Shown here piece after piece: positions 34,739 through 45,930 of a stretch of 64,000 bases of DNA. Below the pieces are notes generated by a model that searched no databases, was not told the origin of the DNA, and saw nothing but the letters and a program-made list of their open reading frames with translations. Location: assembly GCF_007565055.1 (NCBI RefSeq), contig NC_044566.1:60619332-60683331 (forward strand), written 5' to 3'. Position numbers and translations under genes: made by a program. Numbering within the stretch: position 1 is the stretch's first letter; every line of letters begins with the position of its first letter. The stretch is from Rhinopithecus roxellana. Taxonomy: Eukaryota; Chordata; Mammalia; Primates; Cercopithecidae.

Positions 34739-35640
34739 AAGAGCGATGCAAAATGATATTGGAGAACTAGACAGGGCCCAGAACTAGACAGGGGCTTCGT
34801 AAACCAGGCAGGGTCTGGATTTCATTGCAAATGAGATAGGAGGTCATAGGGGTATTATAAATGGGGAGGAAAATGTGATACAATATTATTATTATTTTAA
34901 AAGATCATTTAAAAGATCATTGCTGGTTGAAGAAGTGACTGAGGGGAGACAAGAATAGGAGGAGGGAGACAAAACTGGGAGGCTCTTACAATAGGTGAGG
35001 GCAAGAGCAAACAGTGATTAGGACTGGAGTGTCGACAATGGAAACGGAAAGGATTAGATAGATTGGAATCTGTTTGGGAGGTAGGTTTCATAAGGATAGA
35101 CTGAAAGAGGAGGGTGAAAGCAACAAAATATCAAGAATATGCCTTAGATTTTTTTGTCTGGATGTCAGATGTTGGTGCTATCTACAGAAATGGGAAAACT
35201 GGAGGAGGAACAGGTACGTGATAGAGAATAAACTTTTATTTTGGCCAGGTTAAACCTGCAATGTCTCCAAGATGTCCACACAGAGGAATTTAGGACTTGA
35301 GTTGAATATTTTGGGGAGAGGCCAGGGCCAAAGATTAGATTTGGGTATTACTAGCACATGGGATTGGAGGAGATGACCTCATACATAATGAAGAGGAGTG
35401 GTCTTGGGACCCAGTGTCTTGGGGCATTCAGCATTTAGTGGTTGGGCAAGGGAGGAGAAGCTATCAGAGAAGATAGGAAAGAAGTGGCCAGTGGAGTATG
35501 AAGAAATCAGGAGTATGGTACCCAGAGAACTGGGGACAGTAGGGAGGTCAATGGAGTTAGTTACTACCAGAGATGTCTTAGTAAGGTATGAAGAGAAGGG
35601 TGACCAGGGAGTTGGACAATATCACTAGATTAAAAGGAGG

Positions 35641-36681
35641 AGGGCGTCTGCGTAGAAGCCAGGCAACTGAAATGGAGTCCAACACCATGAATACCCACAG
35701 TACACACTTTACATATATAATCTCTCTTTCCTAAGTTCTAAAATACCTTTTCACTGTTTACAGCTCATGTCTTTTTTATTTCTATAACCAAACCACCTAA
35801 ACATGCACTTAAATACTTCTAACTTTATGAGCACATGTTGTGATATAGACATTCAAACCTGGCTTTATCAATAATATTATTTGCCTTTTGCTTTCTTTCC
35901 TCCTTTTTCTCATGCTATTCGAAATCAAGGGCATTCGATGCACAAAAAAATAGGTAACATTCAAATCAATTAATTGTAGAAAACCCTTTGTAGAAAACAC
36001 TTGCTCCTGATGAGAAGCATGAAACCATTGGCTAAAATAAAGTTTGGTGATTATCTCTGGGTTTCAGTGATTTGAATGATAAATTACTCCCCTTTTGCTG
36101 CAGGAAAACAGGATTAACTCAGTGAAAATTTGCAAATGAAACTTAACGTTGGAAAAGGCACTGCTTCACCCCAAAATTCTTACTCTTTCTTTTATTTAGA
36201 CAATTATCTTTAGATGTTGGACAATCTCCACTTTCAAAGCCAGGGAAATTTGCATTTTGTGTAGCCACTGAGTTGAGTAGCTGGTGGTAGCTCCCTTTCT
36301 GCCCCAGAACACAAGAAGAAAGACAGGTAGGCCGCGTTGTTATTGTTATTGTTATTGCGACCATTTACATTTTCCCATGGCAGCCACATTCCCGAGTGCC
36401 TCATCTAGTGCTTTGCAAGCAGCAATAATACATCTATTCACCGTTTCCTGTGCTGAGGGAGGGGAGCAACATTCCCAACCGCCGTGACTGACAGTCATGC
36501 AGAGCTGCCAAATCTGAGCAGGAGGAGAATAAAGAGAACATAATTTAGTTTTTGATGGAGAAATAAAAGTTAGTTAATAGAGCTCATCTCAGAGGAAATA
36601 ATAAAAAACTTGACACCTGGCTAAGAAATGAATCAGAAGACTTTCCAATGTTTTTCTTTATTGCTCTGGATAAAAAGACTT

Positions 36682-36684
<3 letters not shown>
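35641..36684. other. Unique sequence
   Basis: No gene recognised. It contains a (TTATTG)n micro-repeat at about 36337-36356 and the 13-bp palindrome TGACTGACAGTCA at 36485-36497. Confidence 0.4.

Positions 36685-36734
<50 letters not shown>
36685..36734. repeat. (AC)25 microsatellite
   Basis: An uninterrupted 50-bp AC tract; likely length-polymorphic. Confidence 0.98.
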
Positions 36735-36736
<2 letters not shown>

Positions 36737-36850
36737 CTTTTGAAAGCTTACTCTAAAACCACCCTTTACTTTTACAGTATTTTAAAATCTCATTATTAAG
36801 TAAGTATAGAGTAAAATCAGGTGTATCCTGCATTTCCTCAACTGGCATTT

Positions 36851-37023
36851 TCTTTTCTTTTTTTTTTTTTGTTTTTTTTGGCAGGGTCTAGCTCGGCTGC
36901 CCATGCTAGAGTGCAGTAGCGCAATCATAGCTCACTGTAACCTTGAACTCCTGGGCTCAAGCAATCCTCTGGCCTCAGCCTCCCTAGTAGCTGGAACTAC
37001 AGTCGTGAGCCACCATACCTGGC
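36851..37023 (-). mobile_element. Free right Alu monomer (FRAM-like)
   Basis: Only right-arm Alu sequence is present, with the T-run at left. A 15-bp duplication with one mismatch (CCTCAACTGGCATTT at 36836-36850, CCTCAACTGACATTT at 37024-37038) marks a complete monomer insertion. Confidence 0.85.
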
Positions 37024-37094
37024 CCTCAACTGACATTTATGTAATGCTACCAGAAATTCCACGTAACTGATGTTTTTAGGCCTTGGGGCAATTG

Positions 37095-37345
37095 AAGATT
37101 CCAACAAAAACAATGATGAAACCTCACATTTCCATGAAGCTTTACAATTTACAAAATATTTCAACACACATGGTTTCACTGGACACTGAAATCCAGTTTG
37201 GGAGGTGGCCGTCACACTCACTCCACAGATGTGAACACTGAGGCTCAGGGAGGCTGGACGGTGTGCCTGAGGCCCACGATAATTAAAGAGTGCTGGAATT
37301 CAAAGCTGTACTCTCTGACTCTACTGTGCTTTAGCACCATGGCAT
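37095..37345 (-). mobile_element. MIR-family SINE, antisense
   Basis: 'gtgaacactgaggctcaggg' followed by 'ctggaattcaaagctgtact' and 'tctgactctactgtgcttta' gives the reversed MIR order. Confidence 0.72.
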
Positions 37346-37434
37346 AGCTCTGTAGCATCAAGAAGATAAACTGTGCGAAAAGCTTCATGCTCAGTTTACT
37401 GTATTTCGTCCTAGTTGTTTGACAAGGTGGTGAT

Positions 37435-37565
37435 GTGGGGTTTGAGGATCACAGCTCTCTACTGGTTAAGTGTGTGATTGCGGGAGGCCATTTCCCCTTG
37501 TGCTTCAGTTTCCTCATCTGTAAAACGAAACACTCACACTAAAGACTCTTATAGGTCACGAAATT
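37435..37565 (+). mobile_element. MIR SINE, sense
   Basis: 'actggttaagtgtgtgattg' and 'cttcagtttcctcatctgta' are MIR core sequence. Confidence 0.75.
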
Positions 37566-39517
37566 CCAAAATTTTATATGAACCAGATCACATTACTGCC
37601 CAGAATATTCTGTTTGTCTACAGTGCTCATACTATACGTTATATTTCTCTGTGTGTTTTGGGAGGCACAAAAATTTCAGTCACACTGAGTAATGCACTCC
37701 AGTTCTTTTAAAGTGAAAGCTTATTAAATTAATTTGTGTGTTCTTTGGGAAATTATAAAATAACTGAGTTTGCCCAATGTTTTCCATTAGACTAACAGAT
37801 TCTGAAAGACATTAGTTTCCCTGTAATTCCCTATTCAGTTATCAAATATCAACTAAGTATTTAATGTACCTCTGGGGGCATAGAGGTAATTATAAAAACA
37901 CAATTCAAATTTGGTTCATCAAGACTTTATAAAGAATAAAATTATTCTTTTATTTATTATAAATAATAATAACCAACCAAGGTTAAATGACTAAAAATCA
38001 AGGAGAAGCTGAATTGGTGTAAAAGGCTGTCAGGATTAAGTAGGCATTTAGTTAGAGTGCAAATTAATAAGCAACTGTTTGGCACCGCAATGAGGAGAAC
38101 AGACAAGAAAAAGGACTCTTAGGTGGCTGCCTCCTTTTCAGTTTTCCTAATTATAAGAGTGTGAATTGATGATTTTTTCCAACTATTTCACCTGTGTGGA
38201 TTTCTAAAATAATATAGGTAATTTCTCAAGGGCAAGGGTCATTTTTTTACGAGTAACAAACTGAAAACAGTGGATCTGATTTTTCTACCCAGACTATCAC
38301 AAAATCTCAGAATGAAAAGCAAGGTGAAGTGAAGCTTCTTCTTAAGAGAGCTGAGAACAGCATTTTTGAGTATAGGAAGGAAAGTGCTCTTAGACAGAAA
38401 AAAAAACCTGAAGAGGTTACTGGTGAGGGAGAGACAATTGTTGGGGTGAGATTCAGGGGAAAGATGCATTAGTTTAATGTTTAATGTGCTGTTCTCTTGA
38501 TATTTGTGGTTCTGATCAATCAAACATTTCTGGAAGACCAGCCATGGCCAGACACTGGAGTGGGAGGGGTATGGGGATAAGACGCCATAGGCTGAGAGTG
38601 CCGTGTATTCTGCTTCTGGTTTCCATCAGGCTGATGCATTTGGCTGAGGCAATCCTGGGGACACAGGGACCCCCAGCACCAGCACATGCTGGCCACAGTT
38701 TGTCAGGTGGAGCAGAGCTTTCTTTGTGGAGCGCTAAATTGCTTAAACAGTTTCTAAAATAATGACTGTGGCTTTGTTTTGCACTCTATGGTACAAAACT
38801 TTTCTAAGAGACCACTCAATCATGCCTATTTTAAGAAAGAAATTTTTATCTACTTAGGCCACTCCAAGCAATAAATCTTCCCAATATGTAATCATCAGTA
38901 AATATTTATAGCTCAGTTACTTAATATGACATGTTTATAAGAAAAGCTTTTGAAAATCACTTTGGGTTAAAAAACAGACATAATAATAACTATATTAGTC
39001 AGAAGTGTTTTGAGTCTGGATCTCGTTTAAAGTTAAAGGCCATCAGAAATCTACAGCCGACAACGGGTATATGGGATGGGGGTGAGGGATGGTGCATTAA
39101 TGAATAAAGGAAAAGACAACCAAACTCCCAGACCTTGGGAGGAAAGAGTCCAGGTCTCCAGTGGCTCCAGTCACTGGAACTAGACTTCCAGATGTGGCAT
39201 TCTGACTTTCTTCTTGACAATGTAGACAGTCCTTGTCACATGGAGGAGAACCCATGGATCTGGAACCACATGCCAACAGGGAGAAAATGTCTCTCACCAG
39301 CCTCAGTTCAGAAATTCTCCAGGGACGGCCTGGGTTTGGTCTGATGCGGGTCAGAAGCTCCACTCTAAATCAATGGCTGTGGCTTGTAAGGAGTACATTG
39401 TGCTCGGCTTAGGCTAGAATATCCCTTCCTCCCTCTAGAGCCACATGACCTGAAGACTTTGTCTTGGAAGAAAGGTGAGTAACAGTGTGGGAAGATGAAA
39501 TAGGAAATAACCACTAC
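37566..39517. other. Unique sequence
   Basis: About 2 kb with no nameable repeat. Frames of up to 94 codons exist on both strands (38239-38762, 39097-39363) but show no recognisable domain. 38530-38730 and 39100-39340 are more GC-rich than their flanks. Confidence 0.4.
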
Positions 39518-39752
39518 AACGATCATTTATGAAGGCTCTATGTGGGCCCACGTTCTTCTTTACATGTATAGTTCTGATTAATTGTTCCAACAACAATGTA
39601 ACACCGGTTTTATTATACACATTTCATAAGTTGCAGAAGAGTTAACTAACTTTCCTAGTGTCATATATAAAGGTGTGGTTGGAATTTGGATTCAGAGCTA
39701 TCTGATTTGAGAGCCTAAATTCTTCCCTTCCACTAAGTCATGCTGCTTTTTT
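39518..39752 (-). mobile_element. MIR SINE, near full length
   Basis: Antisense MIR: 'catttcataagttgcagaag', 'aactttcctagtgtcatata', 'ggaatttggattcagagcta' and 'ccactaagtcatgctg'. Confidence 0.82.
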
Positions 39753-41289
39753 TTTTTTTAAAGGCTGTTATGTTGACTTCACCTAGATTTAGCAAAGATA
39801 GAAAATAGGTGGCATATATATTTCCACTCCCAAATTCCGCATCCATGTAGACATTACTAATTGATCACAGACCCAGAATTTTCAGCACAGTGCTCCAGTC
39901 ACCAGAGACTGGCACATGAGTTAATCCCTGCATGTAACACACACTACTCAAACAGTCTATACTATGTTCCTGTGATTCTGAGCAGACTCACCTTCTTTAA
40001 CTACTAACCAAAACCTAGTAATCGTCCAGCAATTTTTGAGCATGATGCACTTGATAATTGAGGCAGAAACAAAGAAACTGTTAATGCCTTTTACCAGAAT
40101 GTGCAAAACTTCAGGCAACGGAGATACTTTATTTTGAAAAGCATATACCTACAGGCCTTTGGCACTGCTCGTTGACATTTAGAATTTCACCAATGTGCCT
40201 GAATAAGAAACAGTCATGGAATTTTAAGAGTGACTTAATGTATAAACTAGGCCAATAATTTACTTCAAAGGTGAAGTTTTGCTTGGTTTCTCATATCCAT
40301 TGAGCCAAAGAGAGTTATTCAATAGAGAAAGTATGAGAATAACATACGGCTAAGGCAGAAAGGCAAGAATGGAATTAAAAAAGAATAGCAAATGGATGAG
40401 AATGCTGTCCTGGAAGGAAAGGCACCCACTGAAGCGTTAATGGTATATAGGAAGTGAGAAAAGTGAAGAACTGGCAATTAGATTTGCGCGCAAACTCTGA
40501 AAACAACAACACTCTAAATTACTAAACCAATCCAGAATGTTAAGATTTTAAAATGTCATTTGAACCAAGATTAGCATTATTTTCCTTAAATGGACTTGAG
40601 CCTAATGAATATATTTATTTAACCATAAATATAAATTCAGCGCCATGGGACTAGAACTTTCAAATAAATCAGGAAAAACTGAGGAAGTGGACAAAAATAA
40701 GTGTAATAAAATCTCCTTTCCTCTTCTTTTGGTCCACTTTGCTCTATTTTTTAATGGAAAGCTATTTTGCTACCAGAGTCATGTTTCTATTCGATACAGA
40801 TCAATTTTTATATTCTTCCAGAGTTGTAAAGTAGAGTGTAATACAGAGGTGGGAAGTATAAATATACTTAAAGAACACATACATATAAATATACTTACAG
40901 AAAATATAATTTCTATAAGTCAAATAGAATCCAATTTTTCTAAAAAAATCCTTGCAATGCTAATGTATCAGCAATGCCTAGGTTAGTAAATATCTGTTCA
41001 GCTTGTTTACTCTTTGTATCATGAATTATTTTCTCTGAATAATAAAAATCATGTATTTGTGTCTAAAAGCATTTAAACTTCATTTATTTGAAAAGCACAT
41101 TTTTTACTAACGAAAAGTTCAGACTCACCAGGACATCCTTCTTGGTGCTGCATCCTCTTGGTGCCTTTCCTTTCTGAACTGCTCCCACCTGCCTGTGCTT
41201 CTGACTCCTGGCCACATGTCTGCCAACTCTGCCTTGTCATCATTATCACTGCCTCCTCACTCCTAACTCCCTAGCTGAAACACACACAG
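39753..41289. other. Unique AT-rich sequence
   Basis: No gene or repeat recognised. A 113-codon plus frame (40645-40986) has no domain and is AT-biased; I treat it as chance. Confidence 0.4.
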
Positions 41290-41650
41290 CCTAGGGACAC
41301 AGTTTTGGAAGAGAATGGCATCATCCAAAAGACTGGCAGAATCCAGATATCAAAAGATGTGACTATGAAGAGAGAACCAGAGAGATGGCAGCAGAAGGAC
41401 TTAGCCTGGCTTTGAAGGTGGATGAAGGGGCCAAAAGTCAAGGAAAGTGGGCAGCCCCTTGAAGTTGGAAGAGTCAAGGAAAAGGATTCTCCCCGAGAGT
41501 CTCCAGAAGGGAATGCATCTTTGATCCCAGTTGAGTGAAATCTGTGTTAAACTTCTGATCTCCAAAACTATAAGAAAACACATTTGTGTTCTTTTAAGCC
41601 ACTAAGTTTGTGGTTCTTTGTTATAGCAGCAATTGGGAAAGAATACATCT
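41290..41650 (+). mobile_element. MLT1-type MaLR LTR
   Basis: Sense solo LTR: 'ggaaaaggattctccccgag' (41476), 'ttctgatctccaaaactata' (41552) and 'aagccactaagtttgtggtt' (41597) are the hallmark MLT1 3' half. The 5' border is unclear. No internal region. Confidence 0.8.
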
Positions 41651-42120
41651 CCTGTCATGTATTTGTGTGGGAAATACCTTTCTCATGCACAAATCACATC
41701 TGGTCATCATAAATTAAAAATATAACCAAATCTCACCATAACTGTATTGACTAAAGAGTTAAGAATGATGCTTTTCTAAACAAAAACATAAACCCTGAAG
41801 ACAGGACTGAGAGAATCTTTGATATGTTCATTTTTTCACCTCTGTCATTAATAATTTCTTACTCCCTTTGTTAAAGACCTCTAAGGAACTTGCTACTGTT
41901 GTCCATCACAGATTTATATCACACCCTTCATAATCACCGCCCCACTGTTCCATCCCCTCCAGTCAGCCTTGTCATAGTCCTGCCTGCCTCCCTGCATTGT
42001 CATTCATGGGTCACTATGCCTGGGTCACTTCCCTCCTCGGTGCCAACTAACTTGCCCTATTCACAGTTTAAGCCTGCACCCACATCACGGTCTGCATTTC
42101 CTCAGACTTTTATTTGCTGC
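41651..42120. other. Unique, possibly degenerate L2
   Basis: C/T-rich from 41880 to 42110, with a faint sense-L2 look; not firm enough to call. Confidence 0.35.
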
Positions 42121-42137
42121 AGAGAGTGGTAGAAGAA

Positions 42138-42446
42138 GGCCAGGCCCAGTGGCTCCCACCTGTAATCCCAGCACTTTGCGAGGCTGAAGTGGGCAGATCA
42201 GCTGAGGTCAGCAGTTCGAGACCAGCCTGGCCAACATAGTGAAACCTCGTCTCTACTAAAAATACAAAAATTAGCTGGGCGTGGTGGCACATGCCTGTAA
42301 TCCCAGCTACTGAGGAGGCTGAGGAAGGAGAATCGCTTGAACCTGGAAGGCGGAGACTGCAGTGGGCCAAGATCACACCACCGCACTCCAGCCTGGACGA
42401 CAGAGTGAGACTCCATCTCAAAAAAAAAGAAAAGGAAAAAAGGAAA
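42138..42446 (+). mobile_element. AluS-type SINE
   Basis: Full-length sense Alu bounded by a perfect 17-bp duplication, AGAGAGTGGTAGAAGAA, at 42121-42137 and 42447-42463. The tail carries G interruptions. Confidence 0.95.
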
Positions 42447-42463
42447 AGAGAGTGGTAGAAGAA

Positions 42464-42807
42464 AGCATCCAAAGAGGAAGGCACCTATTGTATGCATGGG
42501 TAACCAGTGAAATTTGAAGGGAAGAGGCTGCAATGTGGGTGACATCATCCTCCTCAGAAGGAAAGCTCCTAGGGCACCAGAAGCCCCTTTCTCTCTCGTC
42601 ATGGTGTTTTCTGAGTTCCAGAATTCATTTGAGTTTATAACTGGCTGCATGTATGCATCTATCTGGGGCTCCACACACTGACGAAATGAAAGAGACTGTG
42701 TCTTTCTCAGATTCATGTCTGTAATGCATCAGTTACAGTGCCTTCCACAACCTTAATAAATTCCATCATTTTAGCCTATAAGTTTGGTGTTATCGCTGTA
42801 TCTCAAT
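42464..42807. other. Unique sequence
   Basis: Nothing recognised. Confidence 0.4.
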
Positions 42808-42822
42808 GACAACACATTTTCT

Positions 42823-43143
42823 TTTTTTTTTTTTTTTGAGACGGAGTCTGGCTCTGTCACCCAGGCTGGAGTGCAGTGGCCGGATCTCAGCTCACTGCAA
42901 GCTCCGCCTCCCGGGTTTACGCCATTCTCCTGCCTCAGCCTCCATAGTACCTCCATAGTAGCTGGGACTACAGACGCCCGCCACCTCGCCCGGCTAGTTT
43001 TTTTTTTTTTTTTTTTGTATTTTTTAGTAGAGACGAGGTTTCACTGTGTTAGCCAGGATGGTCTCGATCTCCTGACCTTGTGATCTGCTCGTCTCGGCCT
43101 CCCAAAGTGCTGGGATTACAGGCTTGAGCCACCGCGCCCGGCC
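42823..43143 (-). mobile_element. Young AluY (cercopithecid YR-type) with two T-runs
   Basis: Antisense; its complement carries GATCCGGCCAC. A 15-bp duplication with one mismatch (GACAACACATTTTCT at 42808-42822; 43144-43158) bounds it. Besides the terminal A-tail, the right-arm A-stretch has grown to a T19 run (42998-43016 on plus), and an 11-bp tandem duplication CTCCATAGTAC lies at 42940-42961. Confidence 0.95.
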
Positions 43144-43159
43144 GACAACACGTTTTCTA

Positions 43160-43360
43160 AGATCACGCAGGCAGGCTGCCTGGCTTCCAATCACAGTTCT
43201 GGTATTTACTATCAATGTGAACTCTGGGCAAGTTACATAAGCCCTGCCATGCTTTAGTTCCTCTACTGATAATAAGCAAAACTTCCTCAGGGGTTTCCTT
43301 AGGATTAAGTGAATTATATGAAAAGCCCACATGGTGTTTGGACTATCATTATAATTTTCT
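43160..43360 (+). mobile_element. MIR SINE
   Basis: 'ggctgcctggcttccaatca', 'aactctgggcaagttacata' and 'aggattaagtgaattatatg' follow MIR order. Confidence 0.8.
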
Positions 43361-43399
43361 TAAAGATCTATACTAAAGAGTCAGCATCTTTTCTTGGCA

Positions 43400-43655
43400 G
43401 GATGCAGGGCAGGCAAAGTGTGGCTTCTGTCAGGTTGTCTGGGTTTAATGGCAACTATACCACTCACTAGCTGTGTGGCCTTGAGCAAATTATTTCATCA
43501 CCCTGGGCCCATTTTTTTTTTTTTTATTAAAAAATAAAAAAACACTAGGAGCACTTTCCATGTATAGTTCTGAGAATTAAGGGGCATAACTCATGTAAAG
43601 AGCTAATAGTGTCTGGCATTATTAGTAGATATTCAATAAATATTAATTTTAATTA
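43400..43655 (+). mobile_element. MIR SINE with internal T/A run
   Basis: A second sense MIR in tandem with the previous one: 'ctcactagctgtgtggcctt', 'gttctgagaattaaggggca' and 'tagatattcaataaatatta'. A T15 run at 43512-43526 interrupts the core. Confidence 0.8.
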
Positions 43656-44704
43656 GACATCAACAAAAGCCCCTTATGCACTGGAGAGCACACAATTTGT
43701 GGGTGATTTTCTCACAGTCCACTGAGAGAGGAACACGGGCAGCTGGGCTCTCTCCACCATCCATGTGGCTGGCAGAAGTAGGATGGGATGGAGAGAGGTA
43801 GGTCTTAGGGTTCCTGCCCTGGCACAAGCACTTCCAGTGTGAGGAGAATGTGAGTCCCTAGCAGCATCAAGGAACTGTGGATGTGATCTGTCTGAGCATA
43901 ACGAAGCCACTCCCAACCTTCCGGCTTCCACATTTTGCAGGTGCCCCGACCGGTAAGCCCTTGGCTGCACACCCCAGCGTGAACCTTCCACAGTGAGTTC
44001 TTCCATCTGCCTCAGCGCAGGGACCCTGCTTTGGATTCTGATTTTCAACCTCCTCTCCACAAGCAGCCCCTTCAGGCACTGTCAGGATGCGTCAGTCACC
44101 CAGCAACCCCAGAACAGCCTTCTCACAGAAAGGGTGCCATCTGCTATCTCGGCCCCAACTCCAGGGCAGCTCTCTACCCTGGACATTCTTCCTGCTGGTC
44201 TCCACACCATCTTGTTATCAAGAGCCACAAGGGGAAGCCAGAAAAACGTTATCGTCCTTTAAAGGATGTGATGTGCTAAACCACAAGTTCATGTTACTGC
44301 TCTGCAATGGAGCTGACAACCAATTTATAAGCTAAATATAAGACAAAGACACCCTGTATACCCAGAGGAAATGAGCTGACTTGACTGTGGTTTGCCTGGG
44401 GTTCACGGAGCACCCAGTAGGGAGTGGGCCCTCAGTTACCTTGGGTAATGGATCAAACACTGCAGAGTGCGTAAGACGGACCGGACCACGTATTAAAACA
44501 TTTATAGGGTGTTAAGGGACACACTGTCTCCTTTTGATCATCATACTTGAAAACATTTTCATTTGTTACATACTAAATGGATTAGACTACAGAATTCTGT
44601 ACAAGGACAAACTGACCATGCATAACCTTCCATCCACTTTCTCTGACGGAGAAAACACTTCACCATTTTCTCCACCGTCTGATTTCCATCTAGGTTGTTG
44701 GTCT
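43656..44704. other. Unclassified block with overlapping open frames
   Basis: 43660-44260 is GC-richer, with 82-128-codon frames open on both strands and in several phases. I see no domain; multi-phase openness argues for composition rather than coding. No repeat named. Confidence 0.4.
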
Positions 44705-45165
44705 CACATATTCCTCAATGTAGCAGGCTAAATAGTAGCCCCGCTAAGAGGTCCAAATCCTAATCTCTGGAACCTGTGTCTATGTTACCTTAACAGCAAA
44801 AAGGACTTTGCAGAATATGTTAAGGACCTTGAGATGGGAAGTTTATTCTGGATTATCTATGTGGGCCCTAAATGCAAGCACAAGGGGCCTGAGGGAGGCA
44901 GGAGGGTCAGAGTCAGAGGAGATGTGACCGTGGAAACAGAGGAGATGTGACCGTGGACAGAGTATATGGGGCCAGGAGCCAAGCAATGCAGGTAGCTTCT
45001 AGGAGCTGGAAAAGGTAAGACAAGGACTCCCCTAGAGTTTAGAAGGAACACAGCCGTGCAGACCCAGTTTAGATTTCCAACCTCCAGAACTGTAATAGAA
45101 ATCTACATGGCTTTAAGCAACTAAATTTGTGGTAATTTATTACAGCTGCCATAAGGAATAAATAT
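44705..45165 (+). mobile_element. MLT1-type MaLR LTR
   Basis: Near-complete sense LTR: 'tccaaatcctaatctctgga' (44752), 'ggattatctatgtgggccct' (44850), 'ttccaacctccagaactgta' (45075) and 'aaatttgtggtaatttatta' (45123). It contains a 23-bp tandem duplication: CAGAGGAGATGTGACCGTGG at 44914 and again at 44937. Confidence 0.87.
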
Positions 45166-45291
45166 GCTCATGGTAGAAGCATGCAGGGTATTATGTACTG
45201 TCTGCTCAAAGCAAAATATAAAGTAATAATAGATGTCAAAGTTTAAACAGCTCCTAATCCATGTAGCATTACAAATAAAATAAAAGTAATG

Positions 45292-45558
45292 AGGCTGGGA
45301 TGCAGTGGCTCACATCTGTAATCCCTGTACTTTGGAAGGCCAAGGCGGGCAGATCACTTGAGGCCAGGAGTTCAAGACCAGCCTGACCATCACGGTGAAA
45401 CCCCATTTCCATCTCTACTAGAAATACAAAAATTAGCCAGGCATGTGGCACACACCTGTAATCCCAGCTACTTGGGAGGCTAAGGCATGAGAATTGCTTA
45501 AGCCCGGGAGGCGGAGGTTGCAGTGAGCTAAGATCGCGCCACTACACTCCATTCAAAA
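45292..45558 (+). mobile_element. AluS-type SINE, 3' end deleted
   Basis: Sense Alu that jumps from 'ccactacactccatt' straight to the A-tail, so about 30 bp of the right arm end are missing. AAAAGTAAT flanks it at 45282-45290 and 45559-45567. Confidence 0.9.
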
Positions 45559-45639
45559 AAAAGTAATAATAGCTAGGTTAAGCTTTGAAGTCTCCAATAG
45601 TCAATATTAGTGTTTAGGGAACTTTTAAAAAATTATGTC

Positions 45640-45930
45640 TGAATGTGTACAAACATACGGTTAGATAGAAGAAATAACACCTACTGTTCAATAGCTCACT
45701 ATAGGGTGACTATAGTTAACATTAATCTACTGTACATTTTAAAATAGCTAGTGGAAAATAATTCCAATGTCCCTGGCATAAAGAAAAGATAATTATTTAA
45801 GGTGATGGATACCCCAATTACCCTTATCTTATCTTTATACATTATACGCTTATATCAAACTGTCACATGTACTCCCAAAATATGTACATCTATTATGTAT
45901 CAATAAAAAAACTATCAATTTTTTAAAAAA
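45640..45930 (+). mobile_element. L1 3' UTR (L1MA/L1PB-type)
   Basis: 'agggtgactatagttaacat' (45703), 'ttaaggtgatggatacccca' (45797) and 'tattatgtatcaataaaaa' (45891) are the characteristic L1 3' terminal sequence. Strongly 5'-truncated. Confidence 0.88.

Larger units (their letters stand above)
33926..35640 (-). mobile_element. Long antisense L2 LINE (3' end to RT region)
   Basis: The plus strand runs in reversed L2 order: 3' terminus 'tgagcatctactgcgtgcac' (33948), 'ggctgagacatgaatgttaa' (34257), 'catgcaaaggctctatgg' (34332), 'cattgctggttgaagaagtg' (34918), 'ggaaaactggaggaggaaca' (35193), 'gacccagtgtcttggggcat' (35408) and 'agaagtggccagtggagtat' (35480). MADE1 and an Alu are nested in it. 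At ~1.4 kb net it is the longest L2 here. All frames are broken. Confidence 0.82.

Noticed and set aside
36485..36497. TGACTGACAGTCA palindrome as AP-1/MAF element
   Set aside because: Lacks the TGASTCA or TGCTGA core; a short palindrome by chance.
42110..42716. Overlapping 124- and 172-codon frames, minus strand
   Set aside because: They are largely antisense Alu translation; similar Alu-type peptides recur at every Alu in the window.
43939..43954. Possible 12-nt micro-exon (CAG before, GTAAGC after)
   Set aside because: Splice-like dinucleotides arise often by chance; no branch or frame support can be shown.
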